From Paragonimus westermani (lineage: Eukaryota; Platyhelminthes; Trematoda; Plagiorchiida; Troglotrematidae): 64,000 nucleotides of DNA. This document shows, piece after piece, positions 26,601 through 41,600 of the stretch; the first letter of the stretch is position 1, and every line of letters begins with the position of its first letter. A program made the position numbers and the translations under genes. The stretch spans positions 8,269 through 72,268 of the forward strand of contig QNGE01002687.1 in assembly GCA_008508345.1 (NCBI GenBank). Reading direction: 5' to 3'. The notes under the pieces are model-generated. The model saw only the letters and a program-made list of their open reading frames with translations, ran no database searches and was not told where the DNA came from.

Positions 26601-29600
26601 ACCATTGACTTGGTTTCTTTCTTTTGTGGCAGTACGGCTGTGATCCAGGCAGTGCTGAATAGTGGTGGATCCATGGGGTCGTGTGAGGTCCACAGACTTC
26701 GTTGCTGCAACGTGGTCTGACGCTGCTGCGCAAGCTGGCGTCGATACTGCGACTTTAATTCGGTCAGACTGGCCGTCATGCTAGCCCGGTGAACCAGCGA
26801 TGGCTGAATGCTTGGTTTACTAACAGATGTACCTCCAACAGCACCCGGCTCAAGCTTTAGGTAAACAAACAGACGATTCGGTTTGAGTAGACATTATTAA
26901 GCAGTATTAGACAGACTGAACAGATGTTTATTAACCTCACAAGAGGGAATGAGATTCCTTGTACGTTTAGATCATCCGAACAAAAGTTGAATTTGATGAA
27001 GTCAAGTACATTGACTGTCATGTGAGAAGCAGAAGATACTTCAAAAGGCCAATAACACAGAGATTTTAGGAAAAACAACTCTTCGATTTTCTTATATATG
27101 AACTATTTGGAAGGCATGTGACGCCCATCGATAGTTTGTGATAATGAAAAACCCTAAAACAAATGGTAATTACATCTACTGAAATCACACCAGCCTGCCG
27201 ATATACTAACCTCTACAAACCGAGTGAACCAAAACGAGATAATTCCCGGGAGAGCAAGGGACATTAGTTATCAGATGATTGTCCAGCGTGTGGTCAAGCG
27301 TAGGTGGAGACTCAACATACTTTGCAATTTGGAGACAAAAACCGCTGATGTCTGGTAGCGGTGACTACAGAAGGCCGGCTGCCGAAGTTCCTAACTAATG
27401 TACATGTATTGTTGTCTGGTGACTCGTAATATGTTCAGCTGCCAACATAGGCTGGCTAAGTATCACAACACACCACAAAAATATTGAAATTAAGGATCCG
27501 TATCTTCAAGATTACTACTGCTGGCGATTCTCAATAAAACAGATATACTTGGCTCAAAAGCCTCTTCCAGTAGGATGCTGGTGGAATGTTGGTCTGAATG
27601 TTATAGCCGCAACCAACTGATTATGGCATACATTTAAATCAATAGAATCTTCAATTATTTGCCAGTAGTTAACAACTATTGATACTTTTAAGATCTTTAC
27701 ATAAATCTAGGACTTCTGCTTCGCTAGTCTCTTCGTCATCGATGAATGATGCTGAATCTAAACTCATACGGCCCAGAGAAGACGAAAGTAGACCATAATG
27801 AACAGAATGGAAGACAGTTCACCTTGTAAGCAAACAACCGAATTGCAGGTAAGCGTAAAACAATATCTACGAAACAGCTTCCTCACAGGTTTCTCTGCCC
27901 CACTTCACCAAGATTAATTGCTCAACAAGCTAGTCATCTGAAAAACGGCAACAGCCACGCACTGGATTCGACTGGTCGTTAAAGCTATCATACCATATTT
28001 CCATGTGTGCTATATTTCCTAATACGTCAGTAGGGTGTTTATAGTCCGGCCTACTCAGTATAGGTACGGTATATATTCACACAGACACTTTACACTAATA
28101 TTGGGGCTAGGCAGGTACACACAAACGGTTTCTTCATGATAAATTAATCAGGAAATGGTATAACAATGGACTTTTGTTGTTGTGTATTGCCTGGAGCTTA
28201 ACTCCATCTCCGGCAAACAATCGTAGCTGGAAGTCTAAAAGCGGTGGTTTGACCGTATCAGTGAGATAGTAATCAAAAAACTGCATCACGAAGAAAAATG
28301 TTTAAATAAATGCAGAAACCGCGACTAAAATCGAACGTTATTCCACTTGTAATATTTGCAATTTCGGAACGCCCATCATAATCTCTCACATGCCTTGCTT
28401 GAACCGGAACTCTCTCAAAGCATAGATCAACAGGGCTTACATGATGGCAAGAAAACTTCGCCATACGAACAAAAATCTCAAGGATCCGCCCATACTAGCT
28501 GAAGAACCGAGTGACTTTTTGTAGAGTTATACATGTTCCTATCTAAGGTGTATGAAGTACGTACCCGCTTGAAAGATGGTAAGGGCAAAACAGTCCCTTG
28601 TAAACAACTGGTATTCAGATAGGTTTGCATGACGTTCACATCCAAAATCCTTATATGTGCATAATGTACACGTATTTCGCGAGTAAGCTAACACACAATA
28701 CCCAGCGGAAATATTGAACTAGCACACACAAACCCGTTTGGCCAGAATAGTTAAGTTCCATGTCTATCGTTCACTCCCCACCAAGAGACGGTCGCAGAAA
28801 GGTAGATCATATCTGTTGGAATGACAAAATGTAACTTTCACAACGCAGAGGAAAACAATTGAAACATTTGGTCCATATAGGAATGCTGGCTCTCTAAACT
28901 AATCAAGTTGTTTACAGAAACTGGAATAAACGTACCCATTAATCAGTGCTTTCAGTAAGCCGTCACCACAATGATGATCCCTCCAATTCATATACTGTCT
29001 GAACCTTCACATAAGGGTAATGAAACATTCTGACTTTGCTTTCGAAAACTGTGCGGTGACTTACATCTCGCACACTTCTTTTACACCCTAGGACTTACAC
29101 AATAGTAATATATCTTCGCTGCTGATATTTGGTGTTGATGGCACGAAAACTGAAGCTCTAAAAGATTCGATTCCTACAATCCAGCCGGTACGTTTTCTAT
29201 GACCGGACAAAAATGACTGAAACGACCACTACCCTGAGGTCGTTAGTTGCTTTTCTAGAGATAAGTTCAAAGTTTTGTTAAACTTCCAATAGCGCAATAT
29301 GTGCCTAGGGATATATTACTTCAGTGGTTGTATTACTTGCTGTAACCATCAAGTTCCTACTAATCATCTTCCAGGTTGATAGCTGTATACCGGACTCGCT
29401 GCATAATAATGAGCAGGCTTCCAGCTTCCATCTCCTGTACAAATTGCCCATTTAATCGGCCGTTTGTGATGAGCACGATATGCAGAAATCCTCTGCGTTT
29501 TCCCAGAGCATTTAGGAAAGCAGTAAGTCATTGTTACTAGGCAGCTAATGTTTAGTAAAACGCCCCCACAAAATGTATGCACTACAATGGATCCGATAGT

Positions 29601-32600
29601 CTAGCTAACCAACCTGATTGACGTCTGACTCCACTGTAGTGTAACGAGGACTTACACTGTGTGACCTTCTCTTGCTATCGATTGGGGGATTTTCTGCAGG
29701 GTCGGTTGATCCAGTCGGCTTCGTTGGTTTGCCTGGCCAGTTTGCATGAACCCAGTCTTGTGGCTGAAATTCGGAGATAGAATGTGTGGCCATAATTTTA
29801 TCGTCCGGTGGGCCATCAACAGCGACGGCACCTGTCTGAAGATCCCCTTTCTGTTCACATTCGGTCATCGGGGGCCGGTCAATATTGTGGCCACTGTCGG
29901 GGAATTTGTCTTTCTCTCGTTCGTTGCTTACCACAGTCGAGCGTTGAACTTTGTCTTTCGAAGGTTGACTGGCATCTTCACATTCCACGAAAGACAAAGA
30001 GACAATAGATTGCAGATTACGTTGTAGTTTGACGGCGGTGGGGGATTTGCGTTCCGAACCTGCAAGATTTGCAGTACAAATCAGCAAGTGGAGCATGCGG
30101 GGAAAATGTGACAACTAGGAGGTTTTCCAGAATCGCAATCGTTGGTTATGAACGATAAATGTTAACAAACTATTCTCATGCTATTCGATCAACCGACTAG
30201 AGTAAAGGTATAACTTATATACTCGTTGTACAATTGCCGAGTCGAGTGATTTGCTCCCACATTGTTGTCGTGCACTGTGAGGATGGTGGTAGGATTGTGT
30301 GATGAGGCCCGTCCGGTTGACTTAGTTACATTAGAGACAGAATCGGATTAAAGTGCAAGGTCCGCTTATCGAGTTTCCATTTCAAGAAAAGTCATGTGTA
30401 GTGCAGCATTAGGTTGATATCACTATAATATTAGCTTTCACCGGCTGCTGTAACAGATCATAATCAGATCATAATCAGATCATAACAGATCATAATCTCA
30501 CGCAGCTGCGCCGAAAGATATTGAAAGGCAAAAGCGGTAGGACGCTGCGCAATGATTCCCGCAGCAGTAACTCAGCAACCCACGTTGGTGGAAGACACCA
30601 ACTTCACCGATGAAACTGTTCTATACCCTCATGCTCATGTGCAGAAAGAAAATCAAAGTTGCAGGGCTTAGATAAACCGACTCATAATAAAGAAAGTCCA
30701 CTTCAATCCAAGGATTCTTGTCCGGTTCAGGATGTACAGCCCATTACGCCAAATCTGTTATGTAGTGACTTAAGCAAACAGTTTCCCCTGGAGGGATCGT
30801 TCGCGGTAGACCCCTGGGTCACTAAGCAAAAGCACCCGGAGTAAGATACGGTGAATTTGCAAACCTACAGAAAACGGGAGGTGTAAGTTGAAACACTCAT
30901 TTTAACGGTTTACTTGGGAAGATAAAACAATCCTTTCAATTCTACATGATGTGGTTTACAAACTTCAACGCACAACCGATTCATCTTAGCTGAAATGGTT
31001 AAGTAACTGAAAAAAATAAGCCATACCCAAACACACTAAGCAGCACGCCACTGGAGAGCGCGAAATGAACCTATGCATAGTGCAATCTAGCAAACATAAA
31101 CGCTGAGGAATGTCAGAAAACAGTCGTTCAATTCGGTAGCTGACTGTAGATGTGAAGGATTTTGGGGGAGTTAATAAGTCTCCTCAGAGGTTTTCAGGAG
31201 TTACACTCCAATGGATTTTTGCCTTTAGGCGCTGATTGAAGCCGCTGGGTTAATGATTGGCTGAGACCTAATAATGATATCTTTTCTAACAATTTTGAGA
31301 ATATGCTGTACATTGTCATTCTAATCATGGACTTCTGGATCGTTCCTATCGGAGACGCATACAGAGCTCACGAACGAATAAACTTAGATTAGACGTTGTA
31401 CCAGTTCGTCTAATTCTGGAGGCCTAAAATCGAGCTGTCCAGTTTAGCTGTCTTTTAGCCGAATCACCGTTTTAGATAGATTAATGACAAATATTGGTTG
31501 CCGCTTTCTTAAATGGTGGCACTTGAAGACACCACATGCAGTCGTAAACTCGAGAATGAGGAATTAACTGCGGCCAATAGTGTTTTGCCGACACCCGTGA
31601 GCTCTAGCATTCAGATACAGTTACTAAATGGTCGACATGCAGAATTCAACTTAGTGTTTGAAACTTAACCTTGGCAGTCAGGCGGGTCACTAGGTAGCAG
31701 AACCTGCCGAAGATTAAAAAGCGGAAAGTCAAAATGCACAGAATGAGCCCAGTGCTTGAGTGACTAAAGAAAAACTCTGAATCGGGTCATTCTGACCCCT
31801 CAAAACAGTCACTATAAGCTCTTATCGATCTTACTTGAACTCAGTGCCGCATATTAATAGCGTTCCCTCCTTCCTTTATCACATCAAAATACCACTGCTC
31901 CTCGGGCGTCCGTATGTGCACAGTTAACTCTCTCACTATGGACTGCCTTGGTGATACCTCAAATCAAACTGCACCAAAGCCACAAGCAAAAAACCATGTA
32001 TAGTACAGCGCAGTACATGTAACCATAATCGCGGTGCGCGCACATCCCCCATCTCAATGTGGCGTCGTGATCAGAACAGCGAGAGGTCTTCGGTTAGCAA
32101 CTGGTAGCACTCATGTATCCGCCTTTTGCTTTGACAAACAAATGGTAGGGCAGTCTGTTTCCCAAACCAGGTTACTCATGAGGTCTGAAGCAGAACCGGA
32201 CCAGGCAGGACACGCGTTTGATCGCATATGGCAGGTGGTCACTTACATGCTGTTGTGTCATGACTTAGGGTCCCCATGTTAGGGCCATATTGGCGTCATA
32301 GTGATTCTGATGCATTAGGTCGTGTACTGAAGACTCGGTACAGGATGAACCTGAAGGACACTACATATGCATTGGTGTTAATCAGGTGGCTGATTTTTGA
32401 TGCATAAAGTATACACAGTAAGCCGTACGTGTATGGGAAGTGCTGTTGGAATCAGCAGTGTGACGAGAAATCGCAAGCTACACGGGGGAGTTTGGTGATA
32501 CGGTGGGGTTAAAGAAAGGTCACCCAGAGGGCAGGAGCAATCAACCGAGGTGAGGAACGAGAAAGGAATGAGGACAGATTAGCTTGTGGGGAGGCAGGAT

Positions 32601-35600
32601 GTATTTAAGTTTGAAATATTGTTCAACCGAATGAAATCAAGTCTGGTGCAGCGGAGCTGATCCAAAAGATACTTTTACTAGAACCAATACTAAATATGAA
32701 TATCTATCGAGTCATGTAATCCAAATTTCAAAAATATATAAGTATTTTTAGGAAGATGGTAGCAAAGCACATGCAGCAGTTAATAGAAATTTAAGCCTAG
32801 GTCTGAAACATTTTGACCACATTCATACTACACTTCGTGTGTATATTCATTAAGCTTGAGGAACATGAAAAAACTGAGGTGTAAAACAAACTCTCGAATG
32901 TGTTGAAAATCAAGAGAACAAAGATGGGCGAACTGGACCATCTGAAGATTTCGTGACTTCCCCAAGCCGGAAAGAACATTCACTTACTTTTTTCGGTGTG
33001 CTGATTCTTCCTGCGGAGTCCAACGACAGAGACAAAACCGAAAGGGAAATGAAAAGATAAACTTATGGCCTTGGTTGCAAAACGACATTTCAAATTCTGT
33101 TTAAATATTGTCCGAAAACAAACGGTGATAGACACAGATTTCGCATTCAGACAGCATTCAGGACAATGTCTGTCGTGTCAGGGAGCTAGGTAGAAGAGAG
33201 CCTAACCGACGGCAGAGTAGACCAAACAGGTCAACTTGCTTGAGTGTAGGTGTAATTTTGGGTCACTAAGTAACATTATTTACAAGTAGCGTTGCAAATT
33301 TGACAAGTCAGAAGAGATACACGAGAAAAATCTGAACTTCGGCTGGATTCGAACTAGCGACAGAAATAACGTGTCCAAGCGTGGAGCTGAGCTACGGAGT
33401 GTACAGTAAATAAAAAACACCGGGTCACATATGCGATGGGTGGTATGTGTAGACGGTCTGGGCGAGTAAAAAGACAGTCGAAACAACCGTACTTGAAGTC
33501 CAAGGTTGAATGCCCGGCGGATGGTAATGCCGAGCGATTTTCGGATGAACTCGGAAGATCACTACCCGTTATTATCTTTGGTGTGGACAGTGTCAACTAA
33601 AACTGACGTAATGTAAGCTCAGGGTTTCGGCGTATCGAATGGACAGATTTTTACTTGAATGAATGCAGACGTGTGCATCCCCGTTATGAACGAGAACAAA
33701 AGTGGAAGCCTAGTCTACAGAGCCATTCGCAGTGTTTACTGCGACAAGAACTGTCCTCGTCAACACAGTGGCGACTTTATTTTAACTTCCGTCTATTTGT
33801 CTTCGACTTATGAGAAGTCCGGTATCAGCTTGGGGGCTAGCGTTTGTGCATATTTTCAACAGTTGACGACTCGTACATACATGGAACGTTAAAGGATTTA
33901 ATTTATGGCTATATTGGATTATTCAACTTCAGAATAGGGTTGGCTAACGCCAGTTCGTATGAGTTCATTGTACGCAGAGAATGCAGGCAATATCAACTTA
34001 TCGATGCTCATCTAATAATCCATAAGGTCAAGATATATAAACTGGACACTACTCACAACTGGGCGCAACTTACACATTCAGCTAGGCTTTTCAGACGACC
34101 TCCTTCTTTTTAGGGCAGACTGTTTAAGTGTACGAACTGCAGCATCAAATATGAAATGTCAGTGGCTGAAAGGTCAACACGGTCGATTCACAAGCACGTG
34201 GAACGAACTTCAACGCCCTAAAGATAAAATGATGTACATTGCTGACGAGTTGTAACAACGACAGAACTCCAGCGTAGTGTTTAAGTTTGATTGGAACTAG
34301 CCGGATAGCTCTATGAGTTCACAGACTACAAGCGAAGGCTAGTGATGTACAATATGTCATTTGTGTCACACTCACCAAACTAAAAATTACTGGTCGATTA
34401 CGAAAGTGAGAGACAGAACTATACACGGACAAGCTTATTAGAATAGGTGATTAAACCGAAAGTCGAAATCAAGATGAAATAATCAAAAGGAAACTCTAAT
34501 CTCCACCGTGACAACGCTGCGCACTGATGATGAGCTCTATCAAAAGTGCAACTCGAGTCAACTGGTGCTTTTTAAGAGAGACCGACCGAAGAGCCTATGG
34601 GAACACAACAACTACAATCAATTATGATTAATGTTTAACGTATATTAACCAAAATCCCCTAATACATACCAGAAATAGGATGTACTTTCAATAATATCCT
34701 AAGAAGTGTAACTCAAACAGGAGCACAAATGAAGAGAGAGAAATCTTAGGCGTGTCTTGGTGTGAATTATTAAATAAACATAAGAATGCGAGTTTTGACA
34801 AGATGAATAAATAACCGTTGGGTCACATTCGTTTGACAAAATTATCCATTACTTACCCAGCCTTAATACTTCTGGCGACGACTAGCTGTGCAACATCACC
34901 AGGGGTTTCCTTCTGTCTAAACTTAAATCGAGGAATCAAACGAAATCGGCTGCCTGTGACCGATTCGCAAGAGAGTCGAGATGACATGGTGATTTTCGGC
35001 AGAGAAGCCCGAACCAAGGGTGCAACATTGTACATGAATTTCTCACGCAGTTCTTTCAAATTCGGGTAGGGGAACGGAGCTAACTGGTAGATTTCAAACA
35101 ACAGCTCTCTCGTACTGACAATGCGACCCTCTTGAAACTCCGTCAACAGCTCACTCATCGTGCCATAGAATTGGTCAGCTGACTTCAACTTCAGAAGCCG
35201 GCTGTAACAAAAAAGGTACAGTGGGAAGTTCTAGAATCTCAGCGAGGCTTATTAAAAGGTTTGGAAGAAACTGTGCATATCTGACACGCGAATCAGTGAG
35301 TCTAAAAACAGTTCATCGCTAATACGTTGTCTTTTGATGACTGACCTTATAAGTTTCATGCACGTTAGGTGATAAAGCTCATCCGAATATGTGAATCTGG
35401 GGAGACAATAATCATCACTCTATTGCATTGCTCAAGAGAACGATGTACGCATGATGTATTGTGTGCCAACCAACCGCTGATGAGGGTACGCAATAATATG
35501 GTCGGCAGGTCTCAAGTCTGAAGGCTGGAGTAGGTCGATATTTTATGAATGCCTAAGGGATGTTCTGATACAAACCCAGAACCACCGGTTTGACACCCAC

Positions 35601-38600
35601 ATCATAACAAAAGCCACATAACCCAATTCTTCTTAGTGGTTCGTCTTTAATATCATGCTAACTGGTATGAAATCCATAAAACTTTGATAGTTCGACAATC
35701 CAAGGGCATGATCTAACTGTACTTGTGTGGACGACTGAAACTATCCCCTCGAGTTGGGGTCACTCGATAACAGTTCCTATATTCAAGAAAGGTATCAGGG
35801 GCTCTTGTGAGAACCACAGAGGAATTAGTTTGACCACAGTCATTTCTAGGGTTCTAACATCCATTATACTTCGTCGACTCACTGAAGCTCGAAAGGTAAA
35901 CATTAGGGAAGAACAGACAGGGTTTCGCCCCGGGCGGGAATGTATAGGTCACATTTTCACTCTTCGTCAAATTATGGAGCAGCGTCATGTGTACCACCGG
36001 CCAACAATTGTTGTGTTTCTCGACTATAAAGGTGCGTTCGATTCAATGGACCGATCTACACTTTTCGAGTCGCTCGAACGCAGAGGTGTGCCGACTAAGT
36101 ACGTGAACATACTGTCGGCACTCTATTCCTATACCTCAGCTCAGGTTAGGGTTTACGGAGAGCTGTCTGACAGTGTCAGCACCATGAGCGGCGTACGTCA
36201 AAGCTGTCTGCTGTCACCATTTTTGTTTAATTTCGTCATAGACGAAATAATGGAGGATTGTCTCCGGCACTCACAAGATGCCGGCGTGGACCTNNNNNNN
36301 NNNNNNNNNNNNNNNNNNNNNNNNNNNNNNNNNNNNNNNNNNNNNNNNNNNNNNNNNNNNNNNNNNNNNNNNNNNNNNNNNNNNNNNNNNNNNNNNNNNN
36401 NNNNNNNNNNNNNNNNNNNNNNNNNNNNNNNNNNNNNNNNNNNNNNNNNNNNNNNNNNNNNNNNNNNNNNNNNNNNNNNNNNNNNNNNNNNNNNNNNNNN
36501 NNNNNNNNNNNNNNNNNNNNNNNNNNNNNNNNNNNNNNNNNNNNNNNNNNNNNNNNNNNNNNNNNNNCTAATCGAGCTCAGTGGCGTGAATGTTGTCGTT
36601 GTTTGTCCGAGTTGTCTGTGAAGTCAGTGCATTTAATGACGCGAGTCAGTGAAAGCCGTAAGGAAGCTATCTCGCTGATGATGCCTCACTCTCACTTGTA
36701 GCTCGGTTGTTTGTTTGCAGGGTGTAGGCACCTTGATGCTGAATGTTTGAATATGGACGTAGTCATTTTCAGTAGTTAGGTCCCTTCCCGTCCCCTTCTT
36801 TTTCCTTCTCTCTCTTCGTATGTAGAGTTTGCTTTTTCTTCATGGTTGTGTGGCAGTTAAGCATTAGTGTGAACCACTGATGTATTACTGTCTATGATGA
36901 TGATGATGTTGCTCCAACTGGGCAACGAGATCGTGTACAGCTTACCACTAAAGCAACAACTCAGCAATTTAATGGTGCCTACTGAAGAGACAAAAAAAGG
37001 TAGGCAAGGAATTTTTGCATTCAAAAAATGATTGAACAGTTTTATGTATCACTGTTGCGCAGTGAAAGAAAAGCAAATCAGGCAACAATGAATAATGCAC
37101 GTTGAAAGGAATGTCAACCTCACTGTAGATCATTGTGAAGCGGAACGACTGCCAACAATGAGAAGAACGAAATCGCTTGTGTCTTGTCATATTTGAATGG
37201 GTGAGCCACTCTGCGGAATCAACCCATATGCGGTAACCGCTCAACTTGTTCTTGCAAGTTCAACCAACCAACAACTCACTGAAAGACAGACCTTCCCACA
37301 AAAAATTTATCCTTGAGGCGATTCTACAGCCTGAGACATTTCACATCCGACTTAAGCCATTCTAAGATAAGTAGTTCACATAGCCGTAGCATTCATATAG
37401 AATTTCCGATCAGCCCCCTTCGGAAAGGACCGACTGGAAAGTCTATATGGATGCAACCGTTACGATCACTTGTGAGTGATATACAGTCTATGCAGATTCA
37501 AAATCTCATTACTCATCAGTTCTTGTAGCAGTAAAAGTTGTAATCGTGTACATTCACTTAAGGTCAAGGAATAAGTTAAGAACCAGGATAATGAAGTAAC
37601 TCTTCCAAAAGCTACCGCTTTGATGCGAAATTCCGCTTCATTGTCTTCGTACTTTGGAAGAGAACAATACAGCGGAGGATCTCCGAAGACGTGAATGAAT
37701 GAAATCACAAACTTGTTTAAACGAATTCTTGTTGGAAGTTGATTCCTAAAATGATTTAAACGACTCAAGTGAACAGAATGTACACTGAGTTCAGATTAAA
37801 GGTCGCTGATCACTGATCCACTTTAGACGCTTTGCAAGTCGTATCAGTGAGACAGGTGAAAAAACTCGCGCTTGTGTACGTGGTTCACGGCACCTCGATT
37901 CGACTTCATGTTCATCCGAGTCCACTATCACTCCTTAAAATATACTGTCCTCCGAATGAACAGTCAAGAAACCTATACATGAATTCTTTGGATACATCTG
38001 AAGTGGAACACGGCCAGAACAAACGAAGTGATCCTCTTTTGTTTCCTTCAACTTCAATGATACTACATTACACTGCACCACATCATACCACACCTTGGTA
38101 CTTCACGCCATACGTTCCTTTGTTAATCTGGAGTAAGCAGGTGAATGTCATTGGTTACGAAAACCTGATGAGGGTGATTTAATATGACAATTTCATTTGC
38201 GTGTGTCATGAAATTTCTTAAGGGTGAATGCCACACGCTCAAAGTTCGATTACCACAAATTTTAATAAACGCTAATATGTACGAACACGTTAATCAATGA
38301 AAATGTTCCAGTGTTGGTTTGTAGCCTATCTGGAGAAAATGAAACTGTGATAAGAGTCATACGATGTTCAAGACACAAACAGGCCATTACAGCAATTGAG
38401 TAATCGGTTACAAACCCAGCGTAGTACTGAAACGAGTTACTGAAATAAAACGAGCTACCTGCAACCCTCAACTGGAACTCACCTTGCTAAAAATTCCATA
38501 ATTACGACAGCTGTACGTAGCACAACTTCCGAACCCTCCAACAATATACTATCCCAAATGCGTAAAATTGCATCCGGAGCCAGACATGCAGTGAACAGTG

Positions 38601-41600
38601 TGAGAAACCATTGAATGGCATATAAATTCATCAGCGGGGGTTCATACAGACCTTGTGCACGACCAGCAATAAACTCAGACGCATCTATAGCAGGACGCCC
38701 GAGTCTCTCATTGATTTCCAAAGCTGCAAAACAAAACGTTCGATAACCAAAAGTACTACACAAAACAAACAAACCTGAAATGTAACTTACGAAAAGGTGA
38801 AACCAAATAATGTCACATTATAGAGCCGAGAGTTGCATAGTGTCCACACAGTTTAACGGAAATGAGCCGAAACGTGCCAACTACTAGTTAACGAACGTCC
38901 ACAGCTACTACAAACAGTTTCAGCAAGTGAATCGCATGAGCTGAATATAGATAACAAAAATTTAGAACTCACCAGATTGATTGGTCTATTCGACTAAGTG
39001 AATAACAGGGTATGAATGCTAAGGGCATTTCAAAATGCACAAACGTTCACCAAACTTCCAAGACTTATTTTTTTAAAAACTTGATAAATTTTCTATATAT
39101 GGGAAGGCTTTTGTTGAAACAGAAACGAAATCAGGCAGTGAAAAGTCGAACGTACCAGAAAGAAAAATACCGATGTGAAAGATTTAATTAAAACCCGTCT
39201 AGGGTTTGACATAGTCCATCGATTTATTTATTTTCTCAAGAAATCGGGGAAACTTGTACACAGCAACCGTTCCCTTTCGTGTTCACTAAAGTTTCCGGAT
39301 TCTAACGGTTTCTGTTTGTCGAAGTACAACTGAATCCTCATCGATATCGGTGCCTTTCGGCCTCCTCCAATTTTTGTTTGTTCCTAATCTTTTCTAGAAC
39401 CTGTTCATTGTTAATTGGTTCTTTTTCCGTTTTCCCTGCTTCCGTCGTACGTGTTTCTGGCAAATGGTGCATACACAGGCAGTTCCCGGACGATAAGAAC
39501 TGCGATGACATCGCCACTAGTATTGCTTACTAGCTGAAAGATAACCGGTTGGACGAGCTGTTTGCATATCCCAATTTAAAATGACTCCGTACTGTAATCA
39601 ATCTCTCACATTCGGACAATAAACCCAAGTTTAACAACCGCCTGCCCCCGAGGAGAAAGTATTATTCGTTCAGCTGCCTCCCCAAATTCGGTGCATCCGT
39701 TATTCTAATCATGTGTCGGTGGAGTGATTAATTAGCTCTGTGTGCTTCCTCACACTAAGACTGTTGAGTTCCATACATTCACTTTGAAAGAGAAGATAGT
39801 AGACTTTGAAAAACCCTATTTTCAGAACATAACAATTTTCACACTTCACTGGACGTGCTCAATAAAAAATAGCCAACGTACTATCTGGGCCACTGCCAAC
39901 TTAGGCCCTGATTTCTCTATATATCTGATATTTTCATCTTCAAATTGTCCGAACTGACGACCATTGTGCCGAAAATGTTCTGGCGTTTTCTACTGAACTA
40001 ATGAGGGAACAGCCAGCTAAAGAGGGGAACAGATCGCTGGCCTCCATCTGGCAATCCCGTAAGAAAGTATGTTTGTAACATCTTATGTAGGTGTACGGAT
40101 TAAGGTCCAATGAGTTGTGTGTGTTTTGTCTTTCCATGGCTCATAAATATTCACAAAACCAAGGGACAAGTTCCAGTTTTTCATACCTTCCAGTCTTTCG
40201 GAAGTCGCATTTCCTTGCACGTAAACCTTTCTAATCTATGAAAATTTTGATTGACCTTTCTTCTAGCGGCCAAAACTAGAGGTCAGGAAAACTGCTCACT
40301 CGATGGAGATGAGCGTCTTGGGGCAGCCAATAATCAGCATGTATGTATGTATGTATGTATGTATGTATGTATGTATGTATGTATGTATCTATCTGTACAT
40401 GTGCACATTAGAAAAACAGCTGGCGTGCAGCAAATTACCGTGTCATCACAGCTTGTTCTCGTTGCGTAGCCATCATTTGCCTGCAACGCAACAGTTTGCT
40501 TTTTTGATAATGAAGCTAAACAACCAACATCGGAAAGCATGGTTGGCAGGTCGATAGTCCTTTCGAACACAACCTCCGCCTGCTCGTCGAATAAATTACT
40601 CTTCAGGAGCCTTATTGATTTCAACCTGAGCATCGCTCACTTTCTTATTCAGATAGACTTTCCCAGCCATCTTTTTGTAAGAGCTTATTTGTAGTGTACA
40701 TCCCTTCTAATGTCGGGTTCAAAACCTCAACAACGCTTTCATGAGATAGCCGTGTTCACCACCGCGTTAATGACTTCACGTTAAGCGCCACAATATTACT
40801 ATATCCGAACGCTCAACCACATTAGCCTATGAGTAATGATCACGTTGTTCGATTGTCTCGGCTACTGAGATGACCACGTACGCAGGCGCTCTACGTTCTG
40901 GTTGTTCTTAATTTTCTGGAAAAACATTCCAGTGGTAGTGGTGCGAGTTACGTCTGTTCGACTCAAGTGGGGGCAAGGCGAATACACTACACCGTTTGCA
41001 CTGGTCTACAGTCGAATCATACCTATAACCCGACATTCAGTACTCTCAGTGTTCCCCTCAGGAGTCGGTACTCCCATCTTTGCTTCGGCGGCCATCAAAG
41101 TGAACCGAACTGACACTGTCATTATATCTGTTTTGACAGTGGTTGGTCGCTGGAGGGGTCTGTGCAAAGATTAAGGATTAGTCTTTAACTGTCACGCGTC
41201 TACCATGGAACTTCTTACTAGTAGCCGCTTTCGGGAATAAACGAGTTGTTGCGTGGGGTGGATGAACAATTCTGGAGCTGAGACTATAATGCACAAAGCA
41301 ATGGCCAAAGAATACGACAGAGATCAGAGGGCGCCTTTTTCAAATTAGGCATAATCGTAGTTGCTACAGTATATGGCCAAACTGACGAACAATCGGGATT
41401 ATAAACATAAAATGGAACATCAGCACTTCATCTTATTTCCTGGAGCGGAGTTTATCAAGTGCACGTCAGCTGTAGATACGCCGGTGGGAGACACCCAAGG
41501 AATTTCGCAACATGGGGTAATGAGAGATCGCCCATGATGCATAGGCTTTGCGGTAATATAAATATAATTGAATTATGCAAAGTGTTAGGTGTGCACGTTC

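Larger units (their letters stand above)
35202..38482 (-). other. intron of TBC1D30-like gene carrying an RTE insertion
   Basis: Contains the plus-strand RTE element (35.7-36.9 kb), the first assembly gap and a SINE-like fragment at 37.4 kb. Confidence 0.8.

Noticed and set aside
29605..30059. Direct splice from the exon at 34857 to the one at 30059
   Set aside because: Phases disagree (2 out, 1 in) and would break the frame, so an intermediate exon is required.
36258..36701. Long frames crossing the first N run
   Set aside because: Unknown bases cannot terminate a frame; only the parts outside the gap carry information.
40251..40633. Frames with tetrapeptide repeats on both strands
   Set aside because: They run through the (ATGT)n microsatellite, which is open in all frames.
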